Shown in pieces: positions 41,615 to 50,257 of a DNA stretch of 64,000 bases (positions are counted from its first letter, which is position 1; each line of letters begins with the position of its first letter). The stretch is from Deltaproteobacteria bacterium (lineage in GTDB: Bacteria > Myxococcota_C > UBA6777): contig SBHC01000038.1 in NCBI GenBank assembly GCA_006226375.1, positions 62,001 to 126,000 of the forward strand, in the 5' to 3' direction. The notes under the pieces are model-generated. The model was not told the origin of the DNA. It saw only the letters and a program-made list of their open reading frames with translations, and made no database searches. Made by a program: the position numbers and the translations under genes.

Positions 41615-41917
41615 TGCAAAGCTCCTGTTTGGGCTATGAGTGAATGGGAAATAGGAACGAGAAAAAGCCTACGGATGTGGAGCCGGGTTGTGCATCCCCC
41701 AGACGGGTGAATTTTCCTGCATTGTTTTGATTTCTTAGTCGGGGGATGTTGGCTTGCCTCCCCCATGCGGGGGAGATGGATTTTCCTGTTGTTGGGTTAT
41801 TCCCATCCTCGACGTCTTGCTTTATGGTGCAATGGACTCTTCTTTGGGACCCCTGGAGTTAGGTTGGGTGGTTCATTGGCCCACCACGTTTACCTCCTGT
41901 GTGATGAGAGAATTTTT
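41615..41917. other. Divergent intergenic region with C-rich inverted repeats
   Basis: 303 bases between two divergent secreted Cys-rich genes. There is no convincing gene. The region holds several C-run/G-run pairs listed as a separate regulatory element and should contain both promoters. Confidence 0.55.
41693..41775. promoter_or_regulatory. Tandem C-run/G-run hairpin element
   Basis: CATCCCCC at 41693-41700 can pair with GGGGGATG at 41741-41748, and CTCCCCC at 41758-41764 pairs with GGGGGAG at 41769-41775 around the loop ATGC. Each C-run unit is followed by the same short sequence, ATTTTCCTG (41711-41719 and 41780-41788). The repeated layout suggests a structured RNA or a protein-binding site. 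Strand and role are unknown. Confidence 0.4.
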
Positions 41918-42358
41918 ATGCTGCGAAGAATTGCTTGGGTTGTCTTGTGTTGTCTTTTCTTGCTTGTTGGTATGTCTCAAGTGGGGTGTCGCTCTCGCGT
42001 TTGCACCTCTCTGTTCCTTTGCGGTGGCTACGGCTGTGAGGAGCTGCTGTGCAAGGTTGAGTGCCAAAGCAACAATGACTGTGATCAAACGCCAAGAAAA
42101 GCTGCCGAAGAGGCGACGATTCCCAGCGGATATGTTTGCCAGTCCAAGCGCTGTGTGTGCGATCCATCCCAACCTTCTGCGTACTGTCATCGGGAGTGTC
42201 ATACTGCCACCGACTGCAACAAAGTGGTTGATCCCGTGACCAAGAAAGTCATGACGACAAAGCGTGGTTTTGTCTGTCTTGATCCTGCGTCGGGAGACGT
42301 TCCCGATGGTGCGAAGCCGGGACAATGTGTGTGCCCGTCTGGGAAAACCTGTCCCTAA
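41918..42358 (+). CDS. Small Cys-rich lipoprotein
   Basis: 146 residues. The signal peptide LRRIAWVVLCCLFLLVGMSQ ends at a lipobox-like VGC, so a lipid-anchored protein is likely though the residue at -3 (Gln) is unusual. The mature part holds about 14 cysteines in pairs such as CEELLCKVECQSNNDCDQ and CVCDPSQPSAYCHREC, like the Cys-rich linker modules in the large lipoprotein at 52200. The start ATG at 41918 was chosen because the hydrophobic signal follows at once; the longer frame upstream is unlikely. The gene is 96 bases before the 5'-nucleotidase-like gene on the same strand. No function is proposed. Confidence 0.7.
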   Translation: MLRRIAWVVLCCLFLLVGMSQVGCRSRVCTSLFLCGGYGCEELLCKVECQSNNDCDQTPRKAAEEATIPSGYVCQSKRCVCDPSQPSAYCHRECHTATDCNKVVDPVTKKVMTTKRGFVCLDPASGDVPDGAKPGQCVCPSGKTCP

Positions 42359-42453
42359 AGTGGTGGTGTTTTCCCGTTGCCTCTTTGAAATTGTTGAAGC
42401 TTCGCTCCGTTGGTAACAAACGGTAGCTATAGAAAGTGCAGTAGGTAGTTATC

Positions 42454-45204
42454 ATGCGATACAGTGGGTCTTTTGTCAGAGAGTGTTCGATGTCTTGGTG
42501 GGTTGGGTTGGGCGTGTGGTTGTTGTGTATGGGGCCTTGGCTTGCTTTGGCTGCACCTGCAACGCCAGCGTTATCCGGCACGAACGCTGGGGCATCCTCC
42601 GCAGTGAAGCCAACCGCTGCGGCTCCCAAGCCTCCTCCACTTGCACCGAATCGGAACAAGGTCACGATCTTGTACCACACGGATCTTATGGGTCGATGGC
42701 GGAGTTTTTCTTGTGACAAGGCAAAGCAGGCACCTACAGGTGACGAGTCGTCTCGTGACGTCGCCAACTTGCTGGCTTTGATCCAAAAGGTTCGGCGCGA
42801 GAGCAAAGCGCAACGTGAGCTAGCGCCGCTCCTTGTTTCCACGGGGAATACATTTGCTCCGGATCGTGCGGCTCGTTTTGTTCTGCATCGAGGTGCACAA
42901 GAAGGGATTCGGTTTCTCGCCAACCAACTGAAGCTGTTTCAATACGACTTGCTGGGCCTGGGTGCGGATGCGTTTTGGTTAAAGCCTGACGACCTGGGTC
43001 GCTTGCTTCGTTTGTCCAAAAAACACGGCGTTCGTTTCTCGTTCGCCAACCTTTCTACCAGTGATTTGGTCGGACCTCTCGGGAGTTTGCGCAGCCAATC
43101 CAATCAAGTGGCGCCTTCCACGTTTGTGTTCCAACGTGGTCCCTGGCGGATTGGTATGTTTCATGTTGCGCCTGGAAAGAAGCCTCCGCAGGTGTCTTCT
43201 CTCCGGAAGAGTCGGATCTCGCCGAAAGACCCGATCGAAGTCGCGACCCAGCGAGTGGCTCTCCTGCGCAACAAACACAAGGTGGATGTGGTGGTGGTGT
43301 TGTCTCAGCTGGACAACCCCACTTCACAAGGGAAAGAGGCCCGAAAGCTCGCCTCTTCTGTTTCAGGCATCGATGTGATTGTGACCAACGGCATGGGAAG
43401 AACCGAAGGCACCCACGCCTTGATCTATTACAACCAGAAGCGTCGACCCACTTACATTGTTGGGGGGCAGGCGTTTGGTACGCAGCTGGGCAAGGTTGAG
43501 TTGACCCTTCGACGCAAAGCCAATGGCAGCCCTGTGGTGGGATTTGGTCACCAACTCTTAGACACCGAAGACAACCTCTTCCATCAGCCTCTTCGAACCA
43601 AGCTTCTTCGTTGGGGGAAGCTCTATTGCAAGCTGTGGTCGACGCCCTTGGGTCGCGGTCGGATTGATAGCACCGACGGTATGAGTGAGGAGCAGTTTCG
43701 TAAATATGTGCTGCACCTGATGCGCTTGAAAGGTCGCGCCGAAGTCGCGTTTTTTCCGAAAGGTACAGTTGTTTCGCAGGGGTTCCCCATCCAAACTCAT
43801 ATCTCACGAGATGATATGTTCCAGGTCATACCCCAGGAAGTTATCTTGGTGCGTATCACCCTTTTGGGGAGTGCGTTATCGACCTTGATTGGGACGTCGT
43901 CGGATGCTGGACCCACGTCTGCTCCGTTCTCTTTTGTTGGAGTGTCTTCGGATCCTCAAGTGAACGGGAGGGCGATTGAGGCCTCCATGGTTTACTCGTT
44001 GGTCACGACCCAGGCTGTTGCGAACGGTCTGTTTGAACAACTGCAACGTTCGACCATCCGAAGTCGTGAGGTGTTGTTACAAGCCAACCGAACACCCTTG
44101 CGTTTGCGAGAGCTTCTGATTCGTCACTTCACAAACAATGCCTTTCTCAGCTTGCGCGGTGCTTCCCCCCAAAACATCAAGAGCAAGGTCTATAAGATCC
44201 CGTACAAAGGGAACTTGCGGAGCCTGAAGGAGAAACCCAACTGGACGTTTCAGTCTTCGTTCCAGATGGGATTGTCGGCTCTTGCGATTGAACCCATCAA
44301 CATCAACGTGGTGTACACCCAACATGAAGAGTTAAACGGCGGGTTCTACGAGAAAATCAACATCCAAGGGCAGGGGAGTCTCTCTCTGAATATGGAGACG
44401 TCCCAACATCTCTGGAAAACAAGCCTGCAGCTTAACTACGCGGTAGACACCAGCATTCAATGGGCGAAAGGACCACCACCGGGTCCCATTGACCCTCGCA
44501 TTTACCAGGAATCAACCGACGTTCTGACCTTTCAAACGCAGTACCATTGGCGTTCGTTTAAGTCTTTCTTTGCGGAAGGCTCCAAGTGGGAGGTTGCTTC
44601 GCCCTTTGTGGAAGCTGTGGTTGAAACGGAAGTTACGACCAGTCAACGCCCTGACCTGGGCGCTGAGGCGTTCTTCGCTGCGACCGGGAGCACCGAGGTG
44701 TTTCACCACTTTGAAACCAAGGCCAAGCTTGGGTTGAGCTTTCAGTATGCTTCGATCTTGTCGATGAAGCTGGGAGCCATCTGGCGCAAAGAATGGGCCT
44801 TGGGATTGTTGCTCAAAGATCCAGCCAACACACCGGTTCGTGTTAACCTGGACAGCACTCTCGGCTTTACTGTGGAGTATGAAGTGGAAGGTTGGAACTT
44901 TGCCACGCTGGGAGCGACCACGCTGACTCTGAAATCGTCGGCTGCGTATTCGCTTACCTTTGTGACTGGGACAGAAAAAGCCGGCCTCAGTATCCATGAC
45001 CTCCGCTGGAAAAACGAAGTTCGGGTGGGAATCACCCAGCATTTGTTCGTTGCTCTTGGCTTTCGGATGCTTTTGTTCCGAGGAATCTTCCGAGACCTCA
45101 GTACACAGGAGAAGAAGTTCATTCATGGGCCGCTGGCGTTCCGTATTGATCCTCAACTCTCTCTCGGCTTCAACTGGGGAACGCGTATGCAACAAGGCCA
45201 ATAA
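42454..45204 (+). CDS. Secreted degenerate 5'-nucleotidase fused to a beta-barrel-like C-terminus
   Basis: 916 residues with a signal peptide (VGLGVWLLCMGPWLALAAPA) and an Ala/Pro linker. Residues ~66-390 look like the metallophosphoesterase domain of UshA-type nucleotidases, but the metal-binding motifs are changed: YHTDLMGRW instead of x-x-N-D-x-H-G, STGNTFAP instead of D-x-G-D, VTNGMGRTEG instead of G-G-H-x-H. Metal binding is therefore probably lost. Residues ~395-610 match the 5'-nucleotidase C-terminal (substrate-binding) domain (FPIQTHISRDDMFQVIP, LRLRELLIRHF). Residues ~620-916 alternate like outer-membrane beta-strands (LNMETSQHLWKTSLQLNYAV) and end near LSLGFNWG. It may bind or import nucleotides rather than cleave them. 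A second ATG at 42490 is possible. Confidence 0.6.
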   Translation: MRYSGSFVRECSMSWWVGLGVWLLCMGPWLALAAPATPALSGTNAGASSAVKPTAAAPKPPPLAPNRNKVTILYHTDLMGRWRSFSCDKAKQAPTGDESSRDVANLLALIQKVRRESKAQRELAPLLVSTGNTFAPDRAARFVLHRGAQEGIRFLANQLKLFQYDLLGLGADAFWLKPDDLGRLLRLSKKHGVRFSFANLSTSDLVGPLGSLRSQSNQVAPSTFVFQRGPWRIGMFHVAPGKKPPQVSSLRKSRISPKDPIEVATQRVALLRNKHKVDVVVVLSQLDNPTSQGKEARKLASSVSGIDVIVTNGMGRTEGTHALIYYNQKRRPTYIVGGQAFGTQLGKVELTLRRKANGSPVVGFGHQLLDTEDNLFHQPLRTKLLRWGKLYCKLWSTPLGRGRIDSTDGMSEEQFRKYVLHLMRLKGRAEVAFFPKGTVVSQGFPIQTHISRDDMFQVIPQEVILVRITLLGSALSTLIGTSSDAGPTSAPFSFVGVSSDPQVNGRAIEASMVYSLVTTQAVANGLFEQLQRSTIRSREVLLQANRTPLRLRELLIRHFTNNAFLSLRGASPQNIKSKVYKIPYKGNLRSLKEKPNWTFQSSFQMGLSALAIEPININVVYTQHEELNGGFYEKINIQGQGSLSLNMETSQHLWKTSLQLNYAVDTSIQWAKGPPPGPIDPRIYQESTDVLTFQTQYHWRSFKSFFAEGSKWEVASPFVEAVVETEVTTSQRPDLGAEAFFAATGSTEVFHHFETKAKLGLSFQYASILSMKLGAIWRKEWALGLLLKDPANTPVRVNLDSTLGFTVEYEVEGWNFATLGATTLTLKSSAAYSLTFVTGTEKAGLSIHDLRWKNEVRVGITQHLFVALGFRMLLFRGIFRDLSTQEKKFIHGPLAFRIDPQLSLGFNWGTRMQQGQ

Positions 45205-45248
45205 ACAAGGTCATTTTGGGTTCACCCAACGTAGCAACCGTGACTGCT

Positions 45249-46370
45249 CTAGTATGCAAAGAGTGGGAGCAAGAACGTTTTGGCCAAGCCGAGCAATGTA
45301 GGCACACCCACCACGGCAAAAAACTTAATGACGGTTTCCATATCGATGGGCCAGACAGGCATTCGAGCTGCGATGGTGTGGAGCTTCTCCAGCGCGTCCA
45401 GCCGTTGAAGATTGCCCACGTCGATATCTTGTCTGTGGCTTAAGCGTTGGTGGACCTGTTGAAAGCTTTTCTGAAATTCATGGTTGAGGGAGATCTGTAT
45501 CTCCCGACGCATGGCCTTCATACGGTGGTGAATGGCTGAAATGGGAGCGACAAAAAGGTAGGTCGCAAGGACAGCAAAGATCGACACAGGGATAAGGAAT
45601 GCAGGGTGGGCCAGGGAGACTCCCTCTAGCTCAACGAGCACGGTAATGTAGCTTGTCAGGAGAGCCAAGAACACATTGAGGGAACCCGAGATGGCACCGA
45701 GGGGTTGGAGTCCTGCGCAGCGGTCCGGATGAATGGGTTGGAGTACAATGTCGCTTTTGAAGATCCAGCGGATGGCGCGGGTGGTTGCGACACCTTTCAG
45801 TAGCATCATAAACACCATGTAGTAGTTGATGAAGCTAAGAAAGCGAAACCAGATAGCGACAAAGCCTTGGTCCAGGCTGTTCCAGTGGTTCTTGAGAGAG
45901 AGCAAGATCCAAACGTTCACAGCGAGAGACAGCATCGCAGAAACCAACGCAAACCACGGCCGGTACAGGCGAGACTCCAACTCTATGAGGAACTCGCGGC
46001 GTTCGTTTCCGCTGGAAAAGAGCAACACTCCGTCTTCCATTAACGTGCGGATGGCTCGGGTGAATTGGTGATAGAAGTGGAGAACGAGGAAGGCTCCAAT
46101 GGGAACCATCACTCCCAGATTGACAAGCTCTCCGGTATCTTCCAGAAGCTCTACGACCCGAGGAGAGTGGGGATAGGTTGTGCCAGCCGCCAGAGTGAGA
46201 AGTATCACTCCACCCAAACCGAGCAAGGTATAACATCCTGCTATCCACAACGGGTGGTAGCCTATGGTTTGGAGGAGGCCGGAGAGAAGAGGATCTCCTC
46301 GGTACGGACGAAAGTTTCGTAGGTCCCGATCCAACTCGTCTTGGGTGGGATAGGAGGGCTGCTGTAACAT
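45249..46370 (-). CDS. Uncharacterised multi-pass membrane protein
   Basis: 373 residues with about six hydrophobic segments, then a cytoplasmic C-terminal helical part of ~90 residues (MRREIQISLNHEFQKSFQQV, LDALEKLHTIAARMP) and one last hydrophobic segment. The motif LQPIHPDRCAGLQPLG recalls the 'H-P-D-x-x-G-G-L' of an uncharacterised family of bacterial integral membrane proteins. AAGGA is five bases before the ATG. It lies 18 bases after the glycoside hydrolase gene on the same strand, so the two are probably co-transcribed. No function is proposed. Confidence 0.7.
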   Translation of the reverse strand: MLQQPSYPTQDELDRDLRNFRPYRGDPLLSGLLQTIGYHPLWIAGCYTLLGLGGVILLTLAAGTTYPHSPRVVELLEDTGELVNLGVMVPIGAFLVLHFYHQFTRAIRTLMEDGVLLFSSGNERREFLIELESRLYRPWFALVSAMLSLAVNVWILLSLKNHWNSLDQGFVAIWFRFLSFINYYMVFMMLLKGVATTRAIRWIFKSDIVLQPIHPDRCAGLQPLGAISGSLNVFLALLTSYITVLVELEGVSLAHPAFLIPVSIFAVLATYLFVAPISAIHHRMKAMRREIQISLNHEFQKSFQQVHQRLSHRQDIDVGNLQRLDALEKLHTIAARMPVWPIDMETVIKFFAVVGVPTLLGLAKTFLLPLFAY

Positions 46371-46388
46371 TAAGATCCTTTGTTGAAG

Positions 46389-48737
46389 CTATTCTTTGTT
46401 GTGTTTTAAACGCGAGTTAGAAAGTGAGCGTCTTTGCTTTCGGTATCCCAAGCACAACAACAGGCCCAACCAAGCTAGAGAAGGGCTACCGCGCGTCTCA
46501 CACCCACAACCTCCCGGCCGCAGCTCCGCTTCATCTGCATTGGAAGCCGACTCTCTTGGGCGCGCTGGAGAGTCTGCTTGCGAGGTCGAAGTGTCCGGTG
46601 AGTCGATGGCTTCAAAAGGAAGGTTCTCGTTGGGAGGTTCTTGCACGGAGGCTGCGTCGTTGGACGTCGAGGCGTCTTGTTGGGGTGCCGGCTCCGGTCC
46701 TGGCTCTGGTCCCAAAGTGGGCTCTTGGGTCGGTGGTGGCTCGGCTGTCGGTGGAGCCAACAATGTAGCTTCTGGGTACTGCGACGGGTCCTTGCTTCGG
46801 GCGATTCCAGGCGACCATTGCACCCAACCTTTGCGGCCTTTGCCGTCGTCATCGTTAACCAGAAAGCTGACGGAAAACTTGCGGCCTGTGGCCATCTGAA
46901 GAGGGGCAAGTTCAGCAGCGGGAAGGAACACTTCGTACAGCGTTTGTTGACCGGAGCGTTTGACAACCACCGTGGGCTTGGCTGAGGGGGCACCGGCAGG
47001 TGCGGTGTCTCGCTCCCAGGCGGATGTTCCTTTTGCTAGGGCAAAGCCAAACTGGTAATCGCCGTCGGTGTCAAACGGAGGACCTTGTCGGTCGTTGTCG
47101 GCGTCGATCGCTAACTGGATGGAGTCGCCCTGCCACAACGTGCCGGAGGAGTGTGTGTTGTTGTGCGATTGATCTGTTACCCGTGCCGCAAAGTAGAGCC
47201 CCTTCGGCGACCAAAGAAACGCGGCTTCCGCTTGGAGATCGCTGTTTCCGCCCCAATCTTCGGTGAGTTTGTCGTACTCTTTGCCTGACAGCTTGATCCA
47301 GGTTTGTCCCTGCCAGTCGGCGAGGTTGCCATCGACTTGGATGGAAGAGGGGGTATGTGCGACGTCATACGTCACTCGTTTGGGAGGTGTTGTACCCTTC
47401 GTCACGGTCACTTTGATTCGGGTCCCGATGGCGATCTCGGTGTCGTCGGTTACGGTGAGTGTTACCTCGTAGGTTCCAGGCTGGGTAAACGTATGGGAGA
47501 TGCTTTTGCCGACAGCGTCTTCTTGAACGCCGTTGGTTGCGTCAAAATCCCAGGAGTACTTGACCAGCGAACCATCCGGGTCTGTGGAGCCTGAGCCATT
47601 CAACGAGATGGCCTGTCCTGTGACTGCGGTGGTGGGTCCTTGGATACGAGCCACAGGCTGGTGTGCTTTGATGTAGTCTTTGTAGGCGGTCCACGCGGGC
47701 TTTCGGGACCAATCTGCGCGTACCATTCCCCATTTCTCTTTGATGTTGGGGTCGTCGATCAACTCGTAGGGAAACACACGTTGCCACCAAAGACCTCCTT
47801 TCTTTTGGGTCAGGAGAAGCATTTGGTCGAGCATCTTTTTGTACTCGGTTGCTTGTTGTGCTTCGGAAACATCAGCGGTGTGCCAGCCAATCTCTGTGAG
47901 CCAGACAGGCTTCTTGGTCATGGACGTGGATTGCAAGGTGGACCACAAGCTTGGATGTTCCCAAGGCCATACCGTGCCGTTGAGGGTCCTCATGTAGTCG
48001 TCTTGGTACGTGTGGTGGGCGATGATGTCCAGTTGTGTGCCGGCTTGCTTAAGGATGGTCTCCATCCACGGCTGCCAGGAGTGAGTTTTGGAAGGCAGCA
48101 TCGACTGTCCAAGGTGAGCAAGATCGGGCGCTACAGCGATCGCGTCTGGGTCAGCGCGTTTCACCGCCTTAATCCCTGGAACAAGGATGTTGTTTAAGTA
48201 AAACTTCAGTCGGTCGGCGCGGTTGACTGTGTCAGGAAACCACAGGAAATGGTCCAGGTTGGGTTCGTTCCAGATGCCCCAATGGCTGATCTTTCCCCGA
48301 TAACGTTTGACCACGGTCTCCACAAAGGTTGCCCAATCTTGGGCCGATTTGGGGCCGGACTGCTTGCCTTGTGGTGGTGTATAAGCCTGGGCCCACTTGG
48401 GAGCGTAGGCGAGGGTGGCGAACACATTGAAGTTGTGCTGTAGGGCATATTTGATGATGCCATCGCTGACTTGCCAATTGTATTTCCCCTTGCTGGGCTC
48501 CATGAAGAACCAGTTGAAATCGACCCGAATCCAACCAATGCCTGCGTCTTTGATCGCTGCGATGGCTTTGGGATCTCCGTTCCATATCGCGGTGTGGATG
48601 TTGATCCCAAACGGAGAACCCAAAGTCGGTGTCCAGCGATGAGGCACTGCTTCGCTAGAACCTGGAAGAAGGCTTAGACCTACAAGCAAGGTCAGGTGCA
48701 AAAGAAAAGCGATTGTTCGGTGGGTTCGCGTAACCAT
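46389..48737 (-). CDS. Secreted glycoside hydrolase (clan GH-A) with PKD, CBM9-like and MYXO-CTERM regions
   Basis: 782 residues. After a signal peptide comes a (beta/alpha)8 catalytic domain (~35-370) with acid/base Glu in WGIWNEPNLDHF and nucleophile Glu in PVWLTEIGWHTAD, as in clan GH-A families such as GH39. Residues ~375-470 are a PKD domain (GSGSTDPDGSLVKYSWDFDA), then a CBM9/DOMON-like domain (~480-680: QVDGNLADWQG, DSIQLAIDADNDRQG). A Pro/Glu/Ser linker follows. The last 42 residues are a MYXO-CTERM-like tag: PGGCGCETRG, a hydrophobic LAWLGLLLCLG and a basic RKQRR. This sends proteins to the cell surface of myxobacteria. The start ATG 48735-48737 is preferred; the frame extends to 48785. 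Substrate unknown. Confidence 0.85.
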   Translation of the reverse strand: MVTRTHRTIAFLLHLTLLVGLSLLPGSSEAVPHRWTPTLGSPFGINIHTAIWNGDPKAIAAIKDAGIGWIRVDFNWFFMEPSKGKYNWQVSDGIIKYALQHNFNVFATLAYAPKWAQAYTPPQGKQSGPKSAQDWATFVETVVKRYRGKISHWGIWNEPNLDHFLWFPDTVNRADRLKFYLNNILVPGIKAVKRADPDAIAVAPDLAHLGQSMLPSKTHSWQPWMETILKQAGTQLDIIAHHTYQDDYMRTLNGTVWPWEHPSLWSTLQSTSMTKKPVWLTEIGWHTADVSEAQQATEYKKMLDQMLLLTQKKGGLWWQRVFPYELIDDPNIKEKWGMVRADWSRKPAWTAYKDYIKAHQPVARIQGPTTAVTGQAISLNGSGSTDPDGSLVKYSWDFDATNGVQEDAVGKSISHTFTQPGTYEVTLTVTDDTEIAIGTRIKVTVTKGTTPPKRVTYDVAHTPSSIQVDGNLADWQGQTWIKLSGKEYDKLTEDWGGNSDLQAEAAFLWSPKGLYFAARVTDQSHNNTHSSGTLWQGDSIQLAIDADNDRQGPPFDTDGDYQFGFALAKGTSAWERDTAPAGAPSAKPTVVVKRSGQQTLYEVFLPAAELAPLQMATGRKFSVSFLVNDDDGKGRKGWVQWSPGIARSKDPSQYPEATLLAPPTAEPPPTQEPTLGPEPGPEPAPQQDASTSNDAASVQEPPNENLPFEAIDSPDTSTSQADSPARPRESASNADEAELRPGGCGCETRGSPSLAWLGLLLCLGYRKQRRSLSNSRLKHNKE

Positions 48738-49211
48738 CGGAGCTACCTGTCTCAAGGAAGTTCGTAGGAGCCCCGGCCGGACCACCGTTGAAGTGGTTCA
48801 TGTTCTTTCGCGGACTCCTTTGTTGTTTTCATCCAATGAATTGGAGATCCAAGATTGTACGAAGATTCTTAAGGTTCAACAAGTAGGCAACATCAAAGGG
48901 GTGTGGTTGTGAGCCGCTGGTTTATTGATATAGGGCAGAATCCGCAGATTACGCAGGTTGCACCCACAAAGATGCCGCTTGTTGATTGGAGTGAGAAGAG
49001 TAGGCAGATTACGCAGACGTTGATATGGCTTGTCGGATGAAGTTTCATGAAAAGAACAACAGTATCGTTGCTTGTACTATCAGAGTGCCCACGGATGTGG
49101 GTACTTCTCCCTTGTCTATATCCTGCATAAGTAGCAAGGGTAATTTATTGCCTTGCGTCATCACAAATGCGAAGGCCAAAAGGTTTTTACAACGAACAGG
49201 TGCAAGGAACC
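48738..49211. other. Intergenic region, ~470 bases, without a gene
   Basis: Between the divergent glycoside hydrolase and AraC-type regulator genes. No good ORF. A 13-base sequence is repeated twice in it (separate entry). Promoters of both genes must lie here, but I cannot place a convincing -35/-10. Confidence 0.5.
48944..49016. repeat. Direct repeat GCAGATTACGCAG x2
   Basis: GCAGATTACGCAG is at 48944-48956 and 49004-49016, 60 bases apart start to start. The motif CGCAGATTACGCAG recurs in many unrelated bacterial genomes as an intergenic repeat of unknown role. No inverted copy is seen here. Confidence 0.5.
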
Positions 49212-50135
49212 ATGAATCTGGAGTGGGAACATCGTCAAAAGATAACCAACGCTCTCACGTTCATTCGGGAGAACATTGGGAACTCGCTGACCTCGGAGAT
49301 TGTAGGGAAGGCTGTCGCGGTCAGTCCTTTCCACTTTCAACGTTTGTTCAAAGCCTACACAAAGGAAACGTTGGGGCAGTACATTACCCGCAAGCGGCTT
49401 GAGTATGCGGCAGCAGCTTTGTTGTACGGTCAAAAAGAATCCATCACCGACATAGCGTTTCGCTACGGTTATGCTTCCACGGCGAGCTTCTCAAAGGCTT
49501 TCGTTCAATGGTTTGGGTACCGTCCAAGTGAAATGGTGAGTTTGGATGGTGTTGAACGTAACGCGGCGGGGCGGTTGCAGGCTGTGCATGAGAAGGTACC
49601 TGTCGAACGTGAGTTGTTTGTGGTGGAGGACCAGGATGTTCTGCCAGATGTCAGCTTGGAGTCTTTGCTGCGCAATGTGGAGATTCGTTCGTGTGATGAA
49701 ATACCTTTGTATGCTTTGACAAGCGAAGGAGGCTATCACTTCGATGCTGTCGAGGCTACTTGGCAAGCTCTCCGCGAAATGATGGAAGATGTTGGCCTGG
49801 AGTGGGAGGGCTTGGATCGATTTGCTATATGTCATGATCACCCTGGTTTGATGCCTCGGCAACGTTGTCGTTATGATGCGTGCGTTCGGATGAAAGGTGA
49901 TGTTCCTGAGGGTTTGCCTTTGCAACGTGTGAGCCTTCCTGCCGGTCGTTACGCTGTTTTGCCCTGTATGGGGCCGCCGGAGAAGGTCTTGCCTCAATAC
50001 ATCGCGTTTTACTCCCTCTGGCTTCCCCAAAGCCCCTACATCCCCGACGATTTCCCTGTGGTCGATCATTACCTTTGTCCGTCTGATGATGGCCCCATCA
50101 TTGAATTGTGGGCCAAGATCAAACGACCGATTTGA
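49212..50135 (+). CDS. AraC-family regulator with GyrI-like effector domain
   Basis: 307 residues. Residues ~8-110 are an N-terminal AraC helix-turn-helix pair (VSPFHFQRLFKAYTKETLGQ, SITDIAFRYGYASTASFSKA). Residues ~150-305 are a GyrI-like domain (LYALTSEGGYHFDAVEATWQ, DDGPIIELWAKIK), which binds small molecules. N-terminal HTH plus GyrI is the Rob/SoxS-BmrR-like order found in multidrug and stress regulators. The start at 49212 is preferred because AAGGA lies just upstream and the HTH begins soon after; the frame opens at 49167. It precedes the amidase gene by 122 bases on the same strand. Confidence 0.9.
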   Translation: MNLEWEHRQKITNALTFIRENIGNSLTSEIVGKAVAVSPFHFQRLFKAYTKETLGQYITRKRLEYAAAALLYGQKESITDIAFRYGYASTASFSKAFVQWFGYRPSEMVSLDGVERNAAGRLQAVHEKVPVERELFVVEDQDVLPDVSLESLLRNVEIRSCDEIPLYALTSEGGYHFDAVEATWQALREMMEDVGLEWEGLDRFAICHDHPGLMPRQRCRYDACVRMKGDVPEGLPLQRVSLPAGRYAVLPCMGPPEKVLPQYIAFYSLWLPQSPYIPDDFPVVDHYLCPSDDGPIIELWAKIKRPI

Positions 50136-50257
50136 GAAAACAACCCAAATCGCATTCTAGGATCACATCTTTCGCAAGTTAGGATTAACGGACGGTCTCG
50201 ATCTTTCCCATCCTTTGTGTGGAATTGGAAACAACACCTACATGAAGGATTTGGGTT

